Assembly (NCBI GenBank): GCA_003024785.1
Contig: PUQB01000010.1
Coordinates: 313,456 to 377,455, forward strand
DNA length: 64,000 nucleotides
Direction: 5' to 3'
DNA from: Selaginella tamariscina
Lineage: Eukaryota; Streptophyta; Lycopodiopsida; Selaginellales; Selaginellaceae
The translations under genes were made by a program, and so were the position numbers. The notes below the pieces were generated by a model. The model made no database searches. It had not been told where the DNA came from and saw only the letters and a program-made list of their open reading frames with translations. Shown here one piece after another: positions 44,331 to 56,166 of this stretch (the first letter of the stretch is position 1; each line of letters starts with the position of its first letter).

Positions 44331-44905
44331 CTAAACCTCCAGTCGATTTGAGAATTTGTAGCCACGAACCATGGCATGCCCAAAATGATGGGAGTCATCT
44401 AAGTCTTGATCAAGTTGAACGAAATAGAATAGTTGAATGCGCCATGAGTGCAAGAGAGAGATGTGGTAGCATGGGTAACTGTGCCAAAAGCAATTAGACG
44501 ACCATGCAACCTTTACAAGAATTGCACGCTTCAACTTCACCACCGGAATGCCATGTTGAGTTGCAAAAGTGTCATCCATGAAGCATGCATTTGCACCAGT
44601 GTCTAATAGGGCAAACTCCTTGAGCTCTCAATCATTGAGACGAATGTGTACAAGAAACTTGAGTGATGAGATGGTATGAATAACACCATTGGAGCTTGCA
44701 CCTACGTCCAACTTTGCGGCTCCAAGACGAAGTGGACATTGAACTTCAGCTTCAACTTCACGCATCTTGAACTTCCTGGCTTTAACAGGACATTCTGCCA
44801 CCTTATGTCCTGTTTCACCATAATACAAGCATACATTCTCACCACAACGACGTTGCTTCTCAATAGCTGAAAGTAGGCCACGCTTATATTTGTCAACCTC
44901 CATAG
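44331..44905 (-). pseudogene. A2 zinc knuckle and protease
   Basis: YYGETGHKVAECPVKARKFK (about 44820-44765; the second knuckle Cys region reads CLYYGE, losing one Cys) and FMDDTFATQHGIPVV after the DTG (44580-44525). Compared with A1 it is split by at least two indels. Confidence 0.65.
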
Positions 44906-45688
44906 GAACTACTTCAGAAGGTGTCGTAAGAACATGTGCTACAGCTACAGGATTGGCTTACAGGAATTGCTAACAAGATTTTTCCTGACGACGCTCGAAC
45001 AAATGGTTATCACAGCGAATGGCCTATTGCATGATCTTCGCTAAGGTTTGGGCATCCGATAACGTAAGGAGAAGGTCCTTCACGTCATCCCTCAACCCAA
45101 AACAGAAGTATTCGATCAATACAGTCTCGTCCCATGGAATGTTCATGCAAAGTTATTGAAATTCGGATGCATAGATGGAAGCTGGTTGGAATCCTTATGT
45201 GAGCTTTCCCTAACTTTGTGCATGCGGAATGGTACTTATCAAGATCTCCAAAACATGCTTCAAATGTAGCCACAAATCCTTCAAAGTCTTCCATCAATGA
45301 GTCATCATGCTCCAGCAAAGGGGCAACCCAAGCCCGTGGGGATCCAACTAATAAAGATGCCAAAAAATTAAACCTTTTGTGCATCAGTCGAGTAGCGACG
45401 TGGTTGCATGCGAATCAAAAGCCTGATCTGATGCAGAAAACCTTGAAAATTGGCACAATTGCCACTGAACTTATCTGACATGTTGATCTTTGGCTTTGAA
45501 AAAGAGTTTGATGGAGAGAAAACCATGGATGCTTGAGAGAGAGCATGTGCAATAGCTTTGGAGGATGCATCAACAGCTGCATGCGCCGCCTTGGTGGAAC
45601 CTTATAGATCTGTGACCACTTGGCACAAATTGGCCAGCTCATGAAGCAACATTTGGTGCTTATATTAAAATTGTTCAAAATCTTTCAT
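44906..45688 (-). pseudogene. A2 gag
   Basis: ATG at 45688 (MKDFEQF then stop). The capsid-like segment 45384-45218 reads RFNFLASLLVGSPRAWVAPL, LEHDDSL and FEGFVATFEACFGDLDK, a recognisable retrotransposon gag domain. Frames are broken elsewhere. Confidence 0.68.
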
Positions 45689-45788
45689 GATCCGTGAAAG
45701 AAAGAAAAAAGGAGGAAAATAAGGGAGAAGAACCAAGAAAAAAAAGTAACTGGAAATCGGAGAGCAATGAAAGCAGTTACTATCAAAC

Positions 45789-46257
45789 TGTTAAGCCATG
45801 ATCCAAGAACTAGGAGGCTTGACTCAGGGCAAGATAAGAACTAGGAACAAGACAAGAGCAGGACAAGAATTAGGAACAAAATGAGAACAGGAAGCAAGGA
45901 GCAAAATAAAAACAAGACAAGATGATCATAGAATGACTGGTGTTGATAATAACTGATTGTACAATAATTAGGTCGAAGCTTTTATGCTCACAACTCCAAG
46001 AGCTAATCTAGGCATGAGCTAAATATACTCCAAGAGCTAATCTAGGCATGAGCTAAATATACTCCAAGAGCTAATCTAGGCATGAGCTAAATATACTCCA
46101 AGAGCTAATCTAGGCATGAGCTAAATATACTCCAAGAGCTAATCTAGTCATGAGCTAAAAGATGTCCCTTATCCTGTAGGTATATCATGTAAGCATATCC
46201 TATAGGTATATCCTGTAGGCATATCCTGTATCCCGTATCTTATATCGGGTCGTGACA
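45789..46257 (-). repeat. 5' LTR of A2
   Basis: 469 bp. The 34-bp unit (CTCCAAGAGCTAATCTAGGC ATGAGCTAAATATA) starts at 45994, 46028, 46062, 46096 and 46130, five copies against three in A1. The LTR is followed by GCTTA. Confidence 0.82.
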
Positions 46258-47297
46258 GCTTAGTGTCACATCTTCATGTGACATTATTTCCCAGATGTGG
46301 GGTATCATGCCATAGCCCCTTAAATTCAAAAGTTGCACCAAGTGCCACAAATGTAGCTCTCCAATGCCAACTCAAGAGCCCTCCCTGTGATCCCTTAGGA
46401 ACTCGGTAAGAAAAAACCTGTCAGCCAAGATCCACGCCCACAATTAAACAAGAATACAAATGTGCCCTACTTAGTTGTGAGTGTTAGCTTGATGTAGAGG
46501 AGGAGGTTGGAGACAAGCCTCAACCTTTAACTTTTGAAATGTGCAGTCCAATAAGACCTCCATGAATTTGCCAACGTTAAGAGTAAGCTACCCTAAAGGT
46601 GGGATGTATCCCTATTGAGGTGGCACAACAAAGGATTGTGCCTTGATGACACAAAATATAGCTTGCACCAATAAAAGAATAACAGGCTATATCATGAACT
46701 CAAGAACTCTCCTACATATATTCTACCTTATTTATGTGATGGACCCCCCCCCTTCCTAATTATGTAAATGGGTTGGCACAAATTGCTAGCCCCTTGATTA
46801 ATTAGATAAGCTTAACCCTAACGTAACTCCTACCCCTAAACCCTACCCAAGAGGGTGGGGCCTATTAAGTAGTTCTAGCTTCGCTTAGGGTTTCATGCAA
46901 AATTTAGTGACACCTAACTTGACCATCACCAAATACCCAAGTGCACTAAACATGTTTATTTCTTATTATATTTAGGGTCAATCAACATGCAATAGGTAAC
47001 AATAATTAAAAAGAAGTTATAGTAAAAATTATGATAACTGAGGTTGTTTCTAGTCATATCCGACACACCAAACTCACCAATTAGGACATCAAAACAATGA
47101 GAGAATTTCTAAATAGAAGTGCTAGCTTTGCTTAGAGTTTTCTACAAATACTTAACAAAACTATATTTAACCATTACTAAATACCCAAGCTCACTAAACA
47201 AGTATGTTTACTCAACACTTAAGGCTTGTCAACATAGTTTGATAAGTAACAAAATTAATATCCAAAATAAAGAGTAGTCATAGTAAAAAATTTGACA
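46258..47297 (-). mobile_element. Right part of C' solo LTR (unit 2)
   Basis: Collinear with 12033-13078, hairpin at 46262-46285, ending GTCATAGTAAAAAATTTGACA. Confidence 0.65.
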
Positions 47298-48511
47298 TTA
47301 ACATTAAACAATGTCTAATCAATGATGGTCAACATTTAGTTAATATTATTTAACAACTAGTCAAAGCCAATAAACACTAGTGAATTATAATGGTAACATA
47401 AATGAGTGAAATTTTAAATTACAATTAGTGATAAATTTATTTAAGTTATATTCAAGTTTTTCATGAATATGTTAAATTGAATATGTCTAAGCTTAACATA
47501 AATTATATTTAGTTGGTAGAGATTCATGATGAACTAAAAAAAATCATAAAAATTCGTGATGAAATTAAGAAAGTTCATAAAAAAAAAAGATTTAACCATT
47601 ATTAACTTGAGTTAACTCGATATAGTGATTGTTTCATTTAAATGACTCAATGAGCTAATTCTTTGACTTTGTAAATTAGGAAAAGATCTTTGTTGATATT
47701 TATGAATGAATTATATATATTAATATCTACATATATATTTGTATGTATAGGTTTGTACAAAATCCTTCCCATAGAAATCAATCTAGAATACATATTATCT
47801 AAGAATTGAACAACATCCTAATATAATTAAATGCAAAAATGCAAAATAATACTAATTTTTAGGAATTATGGTGGTTTTGCATTAGACTCTTACTTAGCCA
47901 TTTTGGTTTAAAAAAAATTTTAAATGGATTTACATTAGCTCTTAAATTATCTAGGTCCTTATTTAACATTATTTAACATTTTGAAGGGTGTGACCATAAA
48001 GGGTGGGAGGGAGCTCTTCATAAAAAAAAGAAAAGAAAAGCACTCTTTCATTTTGGTGCAAGAGCACCCTAATTTTGGCACCTAGCCCTAACTTGGGTCG
48101 TGGAGGAGCTTGGTGCTTAAGCATGGATGAGGAGAACATAAAGAACAACCAATTAAATAAGCATCTATCCTAGCCTCTCCTTTTTTTTCATATTTTATTT
48201 GATTATCATTCACATTTAGAGTTTACGGGGTTGATCCATGACCAAACTTGAATTTGAGCTTAACCATGGATGCCACAACCACATAACTCAGCCATGGCTT
48301 GGGCTTGAGCTTAGCTAGCAATGGCCGAGCTTCAAAGCTCAATTGGATTTGATGATGGGCTTAGTTGAGGCTTTAGTTGAGCTCAACCTAGCTCAGTCTT
48401 TGTAGGGGCGGGCTAGAGGCCCGATTGTCTTCAGAACCAAGTTTTGACCAAGTTCTATTTGAGCTCGCTTTGAACTTGAACAAAATTCAATAGGTGGCTA
48501 GCAATTTAAAA
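47298..48511. other. AT-rich spacer (unit 2)
   Basis: Collinear with 13079-14270. No gene seen. Confidence 0.5.
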
Positions 48512-49042
48512 TGAGTGAGAGACTTAAGGAATTTAGAGCATGTGAAGATAATGAAAACTACAATACAATTAAAGAGATTGGTAAAGGTTGAGGCACTTTT
48601 GGAGCTGAATCATAGGGCAAGGTTTTGGAGGCTCTTCACATGATATTGGTGGTTAATCACGAGGGAAATAAGAAACAAATGACAACACTTTCAGAATTGG
48701 TTAATGGAAGTGCTTGTTAAACTAAAATGATAAGAGTTTTTTGTCAGGGCACAAGTGAACTTATAATTGACACATCACATGCATATTGGAACATGATTGT
48801 GAATCAAATGCAACCAGAAGGTTTTGATTATTACAATGGAGAACAATGTCCTCAATGATCACAATGAAGAATAATATCATAAAAATGGGCAAACTTGTTA
48901 CTAATTACAAGGCTATTCATGACCACAATAGAAATACAATAAGCAAACAGGTGTTGCTCCTTATTAAGCTTATTGAGGCAACATAATCGAGACCTTAAAT
49001 TACATAAGATGGAGTTAGATCTATTTGATCTTTTAGAAACTG

Positions 49043-49788
49043 TTTGGACGGCATTACAAGACAGCTTTTGAGCTGGGTTTAGCAAGTAAGAAAGCTCAAG
49101 GCAACATGGACGAGGAAGCTAAAGATCTGAGTGTTAAGCTTAAAAACATTCAAAGTTGTGCAAGAAGAACTTACAAGTAGCTCAGAACCGAGCTATCAAG
49201 TTTGTTAATGAGCACAGAAGCTTCCAAGAGTTCCAGGTGGGAGATTATGTATATCTCTGAGTGGTATTTGCCACACATAAGGCGGAACACTGTTATGGCC
49301 TTACGGAAGGGACACAATGATAAGTTGTCTCCCAGGTACTCAGGTTCTTATGAGATTCTGGAGCGTATCGATAAAGTGACATATCGACTACGGCTGCCAG
49401 AAAGTGAGGGTGCACCCAGTGTTTCATATTACCCAATTAAAGAGAGTACTCACAAGGAATGAGTCCCGGGTAGATTCTTTGTGGATGTACAAGGTTAATG
49501 ATACATGACCAGTTGAGTAAGTTATACTACCCTTGAGGACAAGGACTTGCTAATGGGGGAGGATTGTTATGACCCGTATAACGAATCAAAAAATATTCCC
49601 TAAAAAGGTATAAGCTAGAATATTCCTAAAGAGCTATATCTAGATTTAAGAGAATTAAAGGCACCCAATATTGGGAAGCCTTTTTGGAGAGCAGTGTATG
49701 GAGACTAGACACAGCTCGGGGGAGGTCGGGTGGTTTTGTGAGGGTCTCTAATTTGTACGTAGTGGTGCCTAACAATTGGTATCATAGC
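49043..49788 (+). mobile_element. Fragment of a fourth LTR element: integrase end, PPT, LTR, PBS
   Basis: Inserted between bases that are adjacent in units 1 and 3. It holds a gypsy-type integrase C-terminus (49165-49461; FVNEHRSFQEFQVGDYVYL, KLSPRYSGSYEILERIDKVT), a purine tract ATGGGGGAGGA (~49553-49563), a 210-bp LTR (49565-49774, TGTTATGACCCG to GCCTAACA), then TGGTATCATAGC (49777-49788), the initiator-Met primer site with one mismatch. An LTR with internal sequence on both sides is not a normal element end. Confidence 0.75.
49565..49774 (+). repeat. 210-bp LTR in the insert
   Basis: TGTTATGACCCG start, CCTAACA end, bounded by purine tract and primer site. Its right half matches 22913-23035. 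Confidence 0.75.
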
Positions 49789-50140
49789 CATCATCTGAAT
49801 GACTTTGAAAATGCTCCACTAACAACTCTTGTTTCATAAATGACTTCTGCAAAACGTATTGATAGCTTGGATGAAGATGGACATGGTGCTCTAAGTAGCA
49901 CTACGAAGAAAAGGCATGCAAACAAAGAAAAGACAAGTTTGGTTAAAGCAATTATTAAAGACATGAATGTACTTTTGAGTTCACGTTGAGACAAATTTTA
50001 CGAGACAATGGAGCTTACTTAAAGAAGGAAAATAATGCCTCTGTAGAGAAGTTTACTTTAGTAATAATAAAAAATTACCGATCCTATTTAGAGAGAAGGC
50101 AACATAAAGTAGATTGGCACACCATTTGTTAAACTTTTAA

Positions 50141-50533
50141 ATAGACATCCAATTTAAATTTTTGTTAAAGAATTATATTTGAACCCATTGGCCTTAATAT
50201 TTTCATTTAAATTAACTATAATTTTCTATGCAAACTTAACTCAACTTACAACCCAATATGATGGGAGCTAAGTAAGGGCAATGGAACGACCCTTATGATT
50301 AATATTAATAACCATATAAAGAATTTATAGATATCCTTCAATTTTACTGAATCTAAATTCATATTATAATAATTAAATATAAATGTACTATCGTAAACAT
50401 GTGTATTACAATTACAACGATGTTTCACAATAAAATATTATAATTCCACAGGAAGGGCATATTCTGTGTAAATATATATAGTAATATACTGTTTAAATAA
50501 AATATTAAAATAAACTCACAAATTTAAATGAAT
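50141..50533. other. AT-rich spacer (unit 2)
   Basis: Collinear with 15151-15522; nothing recognised. Confidence 0.4.
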
Positions 50534-50812
50534 TTAAAGTTTAGATTGAGCACTCAGCTTGAGCTCCCTCCGCAGGATCTTCCCAGCCGGTGACTTTGGG
50601 ATTTGTTTCAAGAATGTTACTTTCCTCACCTTCTTATATGGAGCAACCTGTAATGTATAACGTTTTTAATTTATTGATATGATAACACCCACGCACGCAC
50701 ATCACTTACTTGACTAGAGATGAAGTTTGTAACTTCTTCACTTGATAAGCGCCTTTGTGGATTCTTAACAACAAAAGCATGTGGAATCTCTCCTGCAAGT
50801 TCATCTGGGAAT
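50534..50812 (-). pseudogene. Peroxisomal 4-coumarate:CoA ligase-like, last two exons (unit 2)
   Basis: Exons 50812-50710 (103 nt) and 50647-50534 (114 nt), joined by a GT-AG intron in phase 0, are both open. The first gives PDELAGEIPHAFVVKNP, the linker into the C-terminal subdomain of adenylate-forming ligases. The second gives [12 protein letters not shown] and [14 protein letters not shown] with the catalytic Lys, then ends SKL, the peroxisomal PTS1 signal. Such enzymes activate hydroxycinnamates, fatty acids or jasmonate precursors to CoA thioesters. About 85% of the gene is absent: no upstream exon is seen in the 1.4 kb before the terpene synthase. It is a gene fragment although these exons are intact. 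Confidence 0.85.
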
Positions 50813-52239
50813 CTAAAAATATAAAACAGCTTAAGTTTATACAAAGTATACAAAACAACAGTATATAAACTACATTTTGTAGAAAAAATTTAAAAACATA
50901 AAACATAAAATACAATTAAAGAAAATAAAAATCATTACAAATATGATATTATAAAAAAGGATAAAATAAATAATATATATACATATTTGAATTATGTGTA
51001 TATATGTGTTTGTGTGGTGTGGTTTTCTCAATTAATAAACTCTTTTTGGTTTACAAATGCTAATTAAAAATGTAACATAATAACTCATCAAGTATTTTAA
51101 TGTTTCCTTAATTATATTATACTATTAATATAAATATATTATTTCGTTTAACTTTCTATAGAATTTAATAATTAATGGATATAATATAAAATTTTAGTAT
51201 ATACTGAAAATACACTATTTTGTTGAAGTTTCTTATTTATTTCTTTCATTTCCAATATTTGTGTGTATACATATTTGTTATTCACATATGATCACGAATA
51301 TGTCTCCTATAATATCCATACAATAATAATGTTAAAATTTTGAAATAAAATAATTTTGAGATTCCAAAATGTGAGTGCTTTTCAAATAAATTATTTTAAG
51401 AAAAAAGCTTTTAATTTCGAAACCTGAGAAATAATTGGGGTTCGAAAATGGTAATTTTGGGGTTTAATATATTAACTCATAAAGTATTTATTAATAATAT
51501 TATCTCGTGTTTAAATTTTGATAAATTTATAAATAAAGTCATGTATAAGAACTTCTCCGAAGGAATTCTTTTAATATAACTTGAAAGTCTCATATTATGT
51601 AATGGATCATATAAAAAGTATGAATTTTTACACCAAAGTGATTATAACAATTTCATTACAGAATTAATCACATGTACAAATTAAAAAAGAAAGAACAAAT
51701 AATCTTATATACAAAACTTTGTTTAAAACTTAGTTATAGTGTTTAGGGTTTAAGATGTTAAACCCAAAACTCCGGGATAATTAAAACCTTCGAACAAATC
51801 AAAATGCAAAATGTGGGTGCTTAAATAGTATTGGTGTGATCACAATTCATGTCACCACACACACACACACACACACACACACATAATATATGTGTGTGTA
51901 TAGGAGTGTGCGTGCGTGTGTGCGAGAGATATCTAAACTATAACGTAGATGCAACACAAACATATGAAAGCATATAAAGTGAATATTTCATATTAGAATT
52001 TTTGTGAACCGTTGGATATACCACAGTGAATATTCATAAATTTTATTCCTGCTCTTTACCTTTTTGACGTGTAATGATTATTCATTAATTTATTAAGGTT
52101 GACACTAATCGTAAATTATTAAATTACATATTGCAAACAAAGAACATAATGTTTTTTTGTCAACGAACTTACATTGGCACTGTTCCTTTTTTACAAAGAA
52201 AACTTTAATGACAACACGAAAAATGCGTGTCTCAAATAC
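50813..52239. other. AT-rich spacer between ligase fragment and terpene synthase (unit 2)
   Basis: Very AT-rich, no gene recognised. It has no homology with the 7.4 kb at the same place in unit 1. It may include the next ligase intron. Confidence 0.45.
51855..51925. repeat. (CA)n/(GT)n microsatellite
   Basis: About 14 CA units at 51855-51883 followed by ATAATATATGTGTGTG and GTGCGTGCGTG runs. Confidence 0.85.
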
Positions 52240-52259
52240 AAGTAATTGTGTCCGTCGCC

Positions 52260-52266
52260 TATAAAA
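52260..52266 (+). promoter_or_regulatory. TATA box of terpene synthase copy 2
   Basis: TATAAAA, 51 bp before the ATG, within the ~75-bp segment shared with copy 1 (from AATTGTGTCCGTCGC). Confidence 0.55.
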
Positions 52267-52316
52267 CTCAATGTCAATAACACCACATATATCAGAAAAA
52301 TTACAAAGACACATAG

Positions 52317-53473
52317 ATGGCTAGTGATAAGATCTGAAAGAGCTATCGGGCATCACTCATTTTGAGTTACCCCATATCAAAAGCACTATTCCATTAGAGT
52401 GTTATCCCAACTTGCTCGAGTCAACAACGAGGCCAACCAGCGGGCTATGGAGGTGCTGGGGATAACCAATAGCAAAGCTAAATTGAAGTTCATCCAGTCC
52501 AGACTGGTCATGTGTGGAAGTCTCATGATTCCAAGAGGAAAAGATGAAATCGAATGATCCTCGCCAGCAAAACATGCTGGCTTTGTTCGTGATCGATGAT
52601 GTATTGAGTCTCAACCTCGACTTGCAAAGCATTGCTGTGGTTGCTAGTGAATGATGACTATGACGAGTCTTGCAACACAGTACATGTGTATTATACACTT
52701 TGGAGGGAAATACTTACTTGAATTTACAGGGGGAGGATTTCAATATCCTCGCGAGTGGCTGTTCTTCCGAGAGGTACACTGTGAGCTCAGACGCCAGATG
52801 TCACCAGAATTATTCCAGCGCTACCACAGAGCTCTCGTTACTTTTCTCAGCACGGTCTTGAATGAGGAGGTTGAAAACCACCGTCTCAAGGACCAGATTC
52901 CAGATCCAGAGACATATCGCACCATGCGACGAAGAACTGTTTTTGCAGATGGCTCATCACTCTTAGTTGGCGAGTTCTGCTTGGGAGTCAACCTGGACAA
53001 AGAAGATTACGACTGTTCAGATTTCATCGACTTGATGGACGCCATTTCTGATCACTGTGCACTCACAAACGACTTGTTCTCTTTTAGGAAGGAGCTGTAT
53101 AGAAAAATGTACTACTTCAACTGGGTCTCTGTGCTTATTAACCATGGCCTTGGTCTCCAGGCAGCAATCAGCACAGTGTGTGACATGATTCTAAAAACCG
53201 AAGCCAATATATGGAAGCTGCAGAAGAGACTTGTTGAGAGAGCACGTATGAAAGGGAATAAAGATTTGCTCAAATTTGTACAAGCCATGCCTTGGCTGCT
53301 TCTGGCAACCTGAGGTGGAGTTTCATCACCGGGCGGTACCATGGATATAATAATCCTCTCATAACTGGCAAGCCGTTTCACGGAACCTGGTTGCTGCATC
53401 CTGAGGCTACCATTGTTCTTCAGCTTCAGGAATGCCACCCTATTCACATCCTTTTCTGATCCCATCAGGATAG
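52317..53473 (+). pseudogene. Microbial-type terpene synthase-like gene, copy 2
   Basis: Same start, intron position and end as copy 1. Exon 2 is open from ~52730 to 53313 and gives YPREWLFFREVHCELRRQM, the YRTMRRRT region, DAISDHCALT and the NSE motif NDLFSFRKE (53068-53094), so the region deleted in copy 1 is present here. The C-terminal RY pair (GRYHGYNN) is kept, where copy 1 has RF. Breaks: a one-base loss at codon 6 giving an immediate stop, one-base losses at ~52411, ~52549, ~52634 and inside the DDVFE motif (~52605), loss of one G at the intron donor, and one base at ~53289. All are single-base losses that copy 1 does not share. AATAAA at 53499. Confidence 0.82.
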
Positions 53474-54640
53474 CTTTGTTTTTCATTGAAGCTGGCTAAA
53501 TAAAGTGATTGGCTTTACAAATGTTCATCTGTTTACGATAAATACATCAAGCAAAAGAATATGCCATAAGATATACTTTACAGATTTTATATATTAAAAC
53601 CAAATGTTGAAAGTGTTAAAGGTAAGTCAATCGACACAAGTTAATTTTATATCACTAATGAAATTAAAATTCGTAATGAATTATGATGAATTAAAAGAGA
53701 TTCATAAGTTGATTTATTAAAATTAAAATATAACCTTTTAAATTATATTTATTTAGGCTTAAATCCAAAGTCATCTCTGTACCACAGATTTTTAGAAATA
53801 TTCCTGTTGTAATCTTCAGCATAAACAATTGCACACACTATATTTTATTTTGTTTATGTCTGAAAACATTCTTTCCATTGCAATCCTGGCTGAAATCATT
53901 TTTCCAATACCAATCAATAAGTCAAGGATGTAATCCTCAAGTTTTGTTAGAGTTAATAAAGATTTATAATAATCCTAGATTAATGAAGTTTTTTGAATGC
54001 ATGTTCTGAATGATATGGCATGACTCTCAAGCCTTGGATTGTGAAGAATTCCTTATAACATGTGAGAAATGACCACAAATGTGTGACTTTGTGCTAATCC
54101 ATTTGAATGTTGAGAAAGGCCGATTGGGAAGTTTAAATACTAAGTATATCCTTGCATTATGAAGATGATGTTTGTTTAATGTTTAGTTGTGGAAACTATA
54201 CAATTTTCTCAATTCCTTCCTTCAACTCCGGTACATTGAAGGGTATCTTTTGTACTTGTAAAACTTTACCTAGTAATAAAATGTCACAACATAAAACATG
54301 AACAATACCTAGCTCCTTTTCAACAAGTGTAGTAAAATAATTATACAATTCATCCTTTGTATAGATTTTCCTCATTTTTCTCTTTCCTTTCTCGTTCCAC
54401 CTTTAACACTTAATTTATTGATTAACAACTTCCTCTTTCTTAACCTTGCTTGTTGACCTTAAAGCAATCCCACTTCATTATAAATAATAGCTCATCATTT
54501 AGTACATATTGAAGCTCTAAGTACAAAGGTATGTCTTCAATTTCTTCATCAGTGATTTTGCATAGAAACTTACAATTCAAAATTAAAAGTAAAATTCTCT
54601 GCATGTTTGTCTATGCACTTCTTGATTTATTCAGATGTTT
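53474..54640. other. AT-rich spacer with a possible coding remnant (unit 2)
   Basis: Collinear with 24457-25654. Minus-strand 54440-54575 stays open (ITDEEIEDIPLYLELQYVLN) with substitutions relative to unit 1. Not recognised. Confidence 0.3.
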
Positions 54641-55404
54641 GTACCCCAAGGAGAACACCCCTAGCCATGTGTGCCAAGTAGCACACCAATTACGAGACTT
54701 GACCTCCTTTGAGTGAAAGCCAAAGGCTTAGCATCTTAATGCAAGCACATGCTTGTTATAGTATCTAGCCCCTTGGCATTAAACCCATGACATAACCTCA
54801 AAGAAGGTGCCTTGGGTATTGTATTATCTAGCCTAGTGTCACATGTTCATGTGACACTGTTTCCTAAGATGTGAGCTATCTTGATATAACTCCTTAAACT
54901 CAAGAGCTATAATTAGTGCCACAAACATGGTTCACAAATGTCAGCTTTAAAATCCTTTTATGAACCCTCAAGAACATGGTAAAGCAAACTTATCTCACTG
55001 GTAAAACGTGTACTTCGATAAGACTTCCCATGTGTGTGATCGATTACTGGATGAAAGGAGTTAACTAACTCCTTGGATGTGGCATACTCAAGTACAACAT
55101 TGTGGATTCATCAAAGCTAAGGGTAGGTTTACCCTTAGGGTGTGACGTACCCCTACCAACTAGAAGTTAAGCAGTGTGCGTTATCGACATAGCCTAGGCT
55201 TATGCCGTTGGTGAGGAAGGAACCAAACACTTCTTAATCTGTAGCATGCTTTCCTCACACCTATTTTACTTAATATATGTAATAGAGGTCCCCTCCCCCT
55301 ATTTTTCAAGTGGGCTAGTACAAAATCTTAGTTTCAATAAAAATATACTTGGTGAGTTTAATATAGCAACCTTAAACCCTAACCTAAGGGTAGGTTAACC
55401 CTAA
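54641..55404 (-). mobile_element. Truncated C-family LTR (C'', unit 2/3 border)
   Basis: Second copy of 25655-26425; hairpin at 54835-54858 (AGTGTCACAT-GTTC-ATGTGACACT). Confidence 0.55.
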
Positions 55405-55825
55405 TGTTAGAGGTTTTACATGAAGGGCCAACATGTGGCTGCCAAGTGGCCATCTAGCATCAAAACCATGTGTGAATAATGCTAAGTCTTTGAAGATGAC
55501 GCCAAGAGTTTAACTTAAATGAGGCAAGTCACTCAAAGTCCTACCCTAAGTCCCCTAGAATGGCTATTTCTCGAATCTTAAAGGATAACTCAAGTAAACT
55601 TTAGGATCATGTCCAATAGACCTAGTGCCTTAACCTTATCGAGGAGACATGTTTCACACATACCCTTTATTAGAGTTAAAGCATCATCATTTACCCCTTA
55701 AGGAATCACCCTCATCCGGGATACAACCCCTTTAGGGCGACAAGGGTGGTTTGAATAGTCAAGTTATACCTTAGTCCTAGGGTTAGTACTTAGTGAAGAC
55801 ACAAGTGTGCACCGTAGGTATACAT

Positions 55826-56166
55826 TGACCCAATACAAAATACATGATACGACCTATATGATACAGGATATGCCTACATGATATACATACAGGATATACC
55901 TATAGGATATCCTACAGATATGCTTATAGGATATACCTATAGGATAAGGGATTATTTTTATCTCATGCCTAGATTAGCTCTTGGAGTATCATTTTTAGCT
56001 TATGCCTAGATTAACTCTTGGAGTTGTGAATATAAAAGTTCCGACCTAATTGTTGTACAATAGTTACTATCAACACTAGTCATTCTACAATAATATTCTT
56101 GTCATGTTCCTTGTTCATTAGTCAAGCCTCCTTGTTCTTATCCTGCTCTTAGGTCATGGCTTGACA
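55826..56166 (+). mobile_element. Solo LTR of family A, plus orientation (unit 3)
   Basis: 341 bp, TGACCCAATACAA to ATGGCTTGACA, with TACAT at 55821-55825 on the left and TCAT (TACAT in unit 2) on the right. TATAAAA at 56031-56037. Confidence 0.75.

Larger units (their letters stand above)
27569..46257 (-). mobile_element. Family A chromovirus A2, minus strand, interrupted by B2 and C
   Basis: Left LTR 27569-27921 and right LTR 45789-46257, with GCTTA at 27564-27568 and 46258-46262. Target site and nested B insertion are the same as in A1, so A1 and A2 are copies of one insertion, not two events. Internal A sequence lies at 27922-28702 and 41555-45788. Order and orientation are as in A1. Damage differs from A1 in detail. 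Confidence 0.88.
48512..50140 (+). pseudogene. Unidentified coding-like remnant (unit 2), split by an insert
   Basis: MSERLKEFRACEDNENYNTI (48511-48570) and EALHMILVVNHEGNKKQMTT (~48635-48690) are longer than in unit 1, which lacks ~20 bp. After the insert (49043-49788) come SAKRIDSLDEDGHGALSS-like residues and NNASVEKFTLVIIKNYRSYL (50035-50095). Not recognised. Confidence 0.3.
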
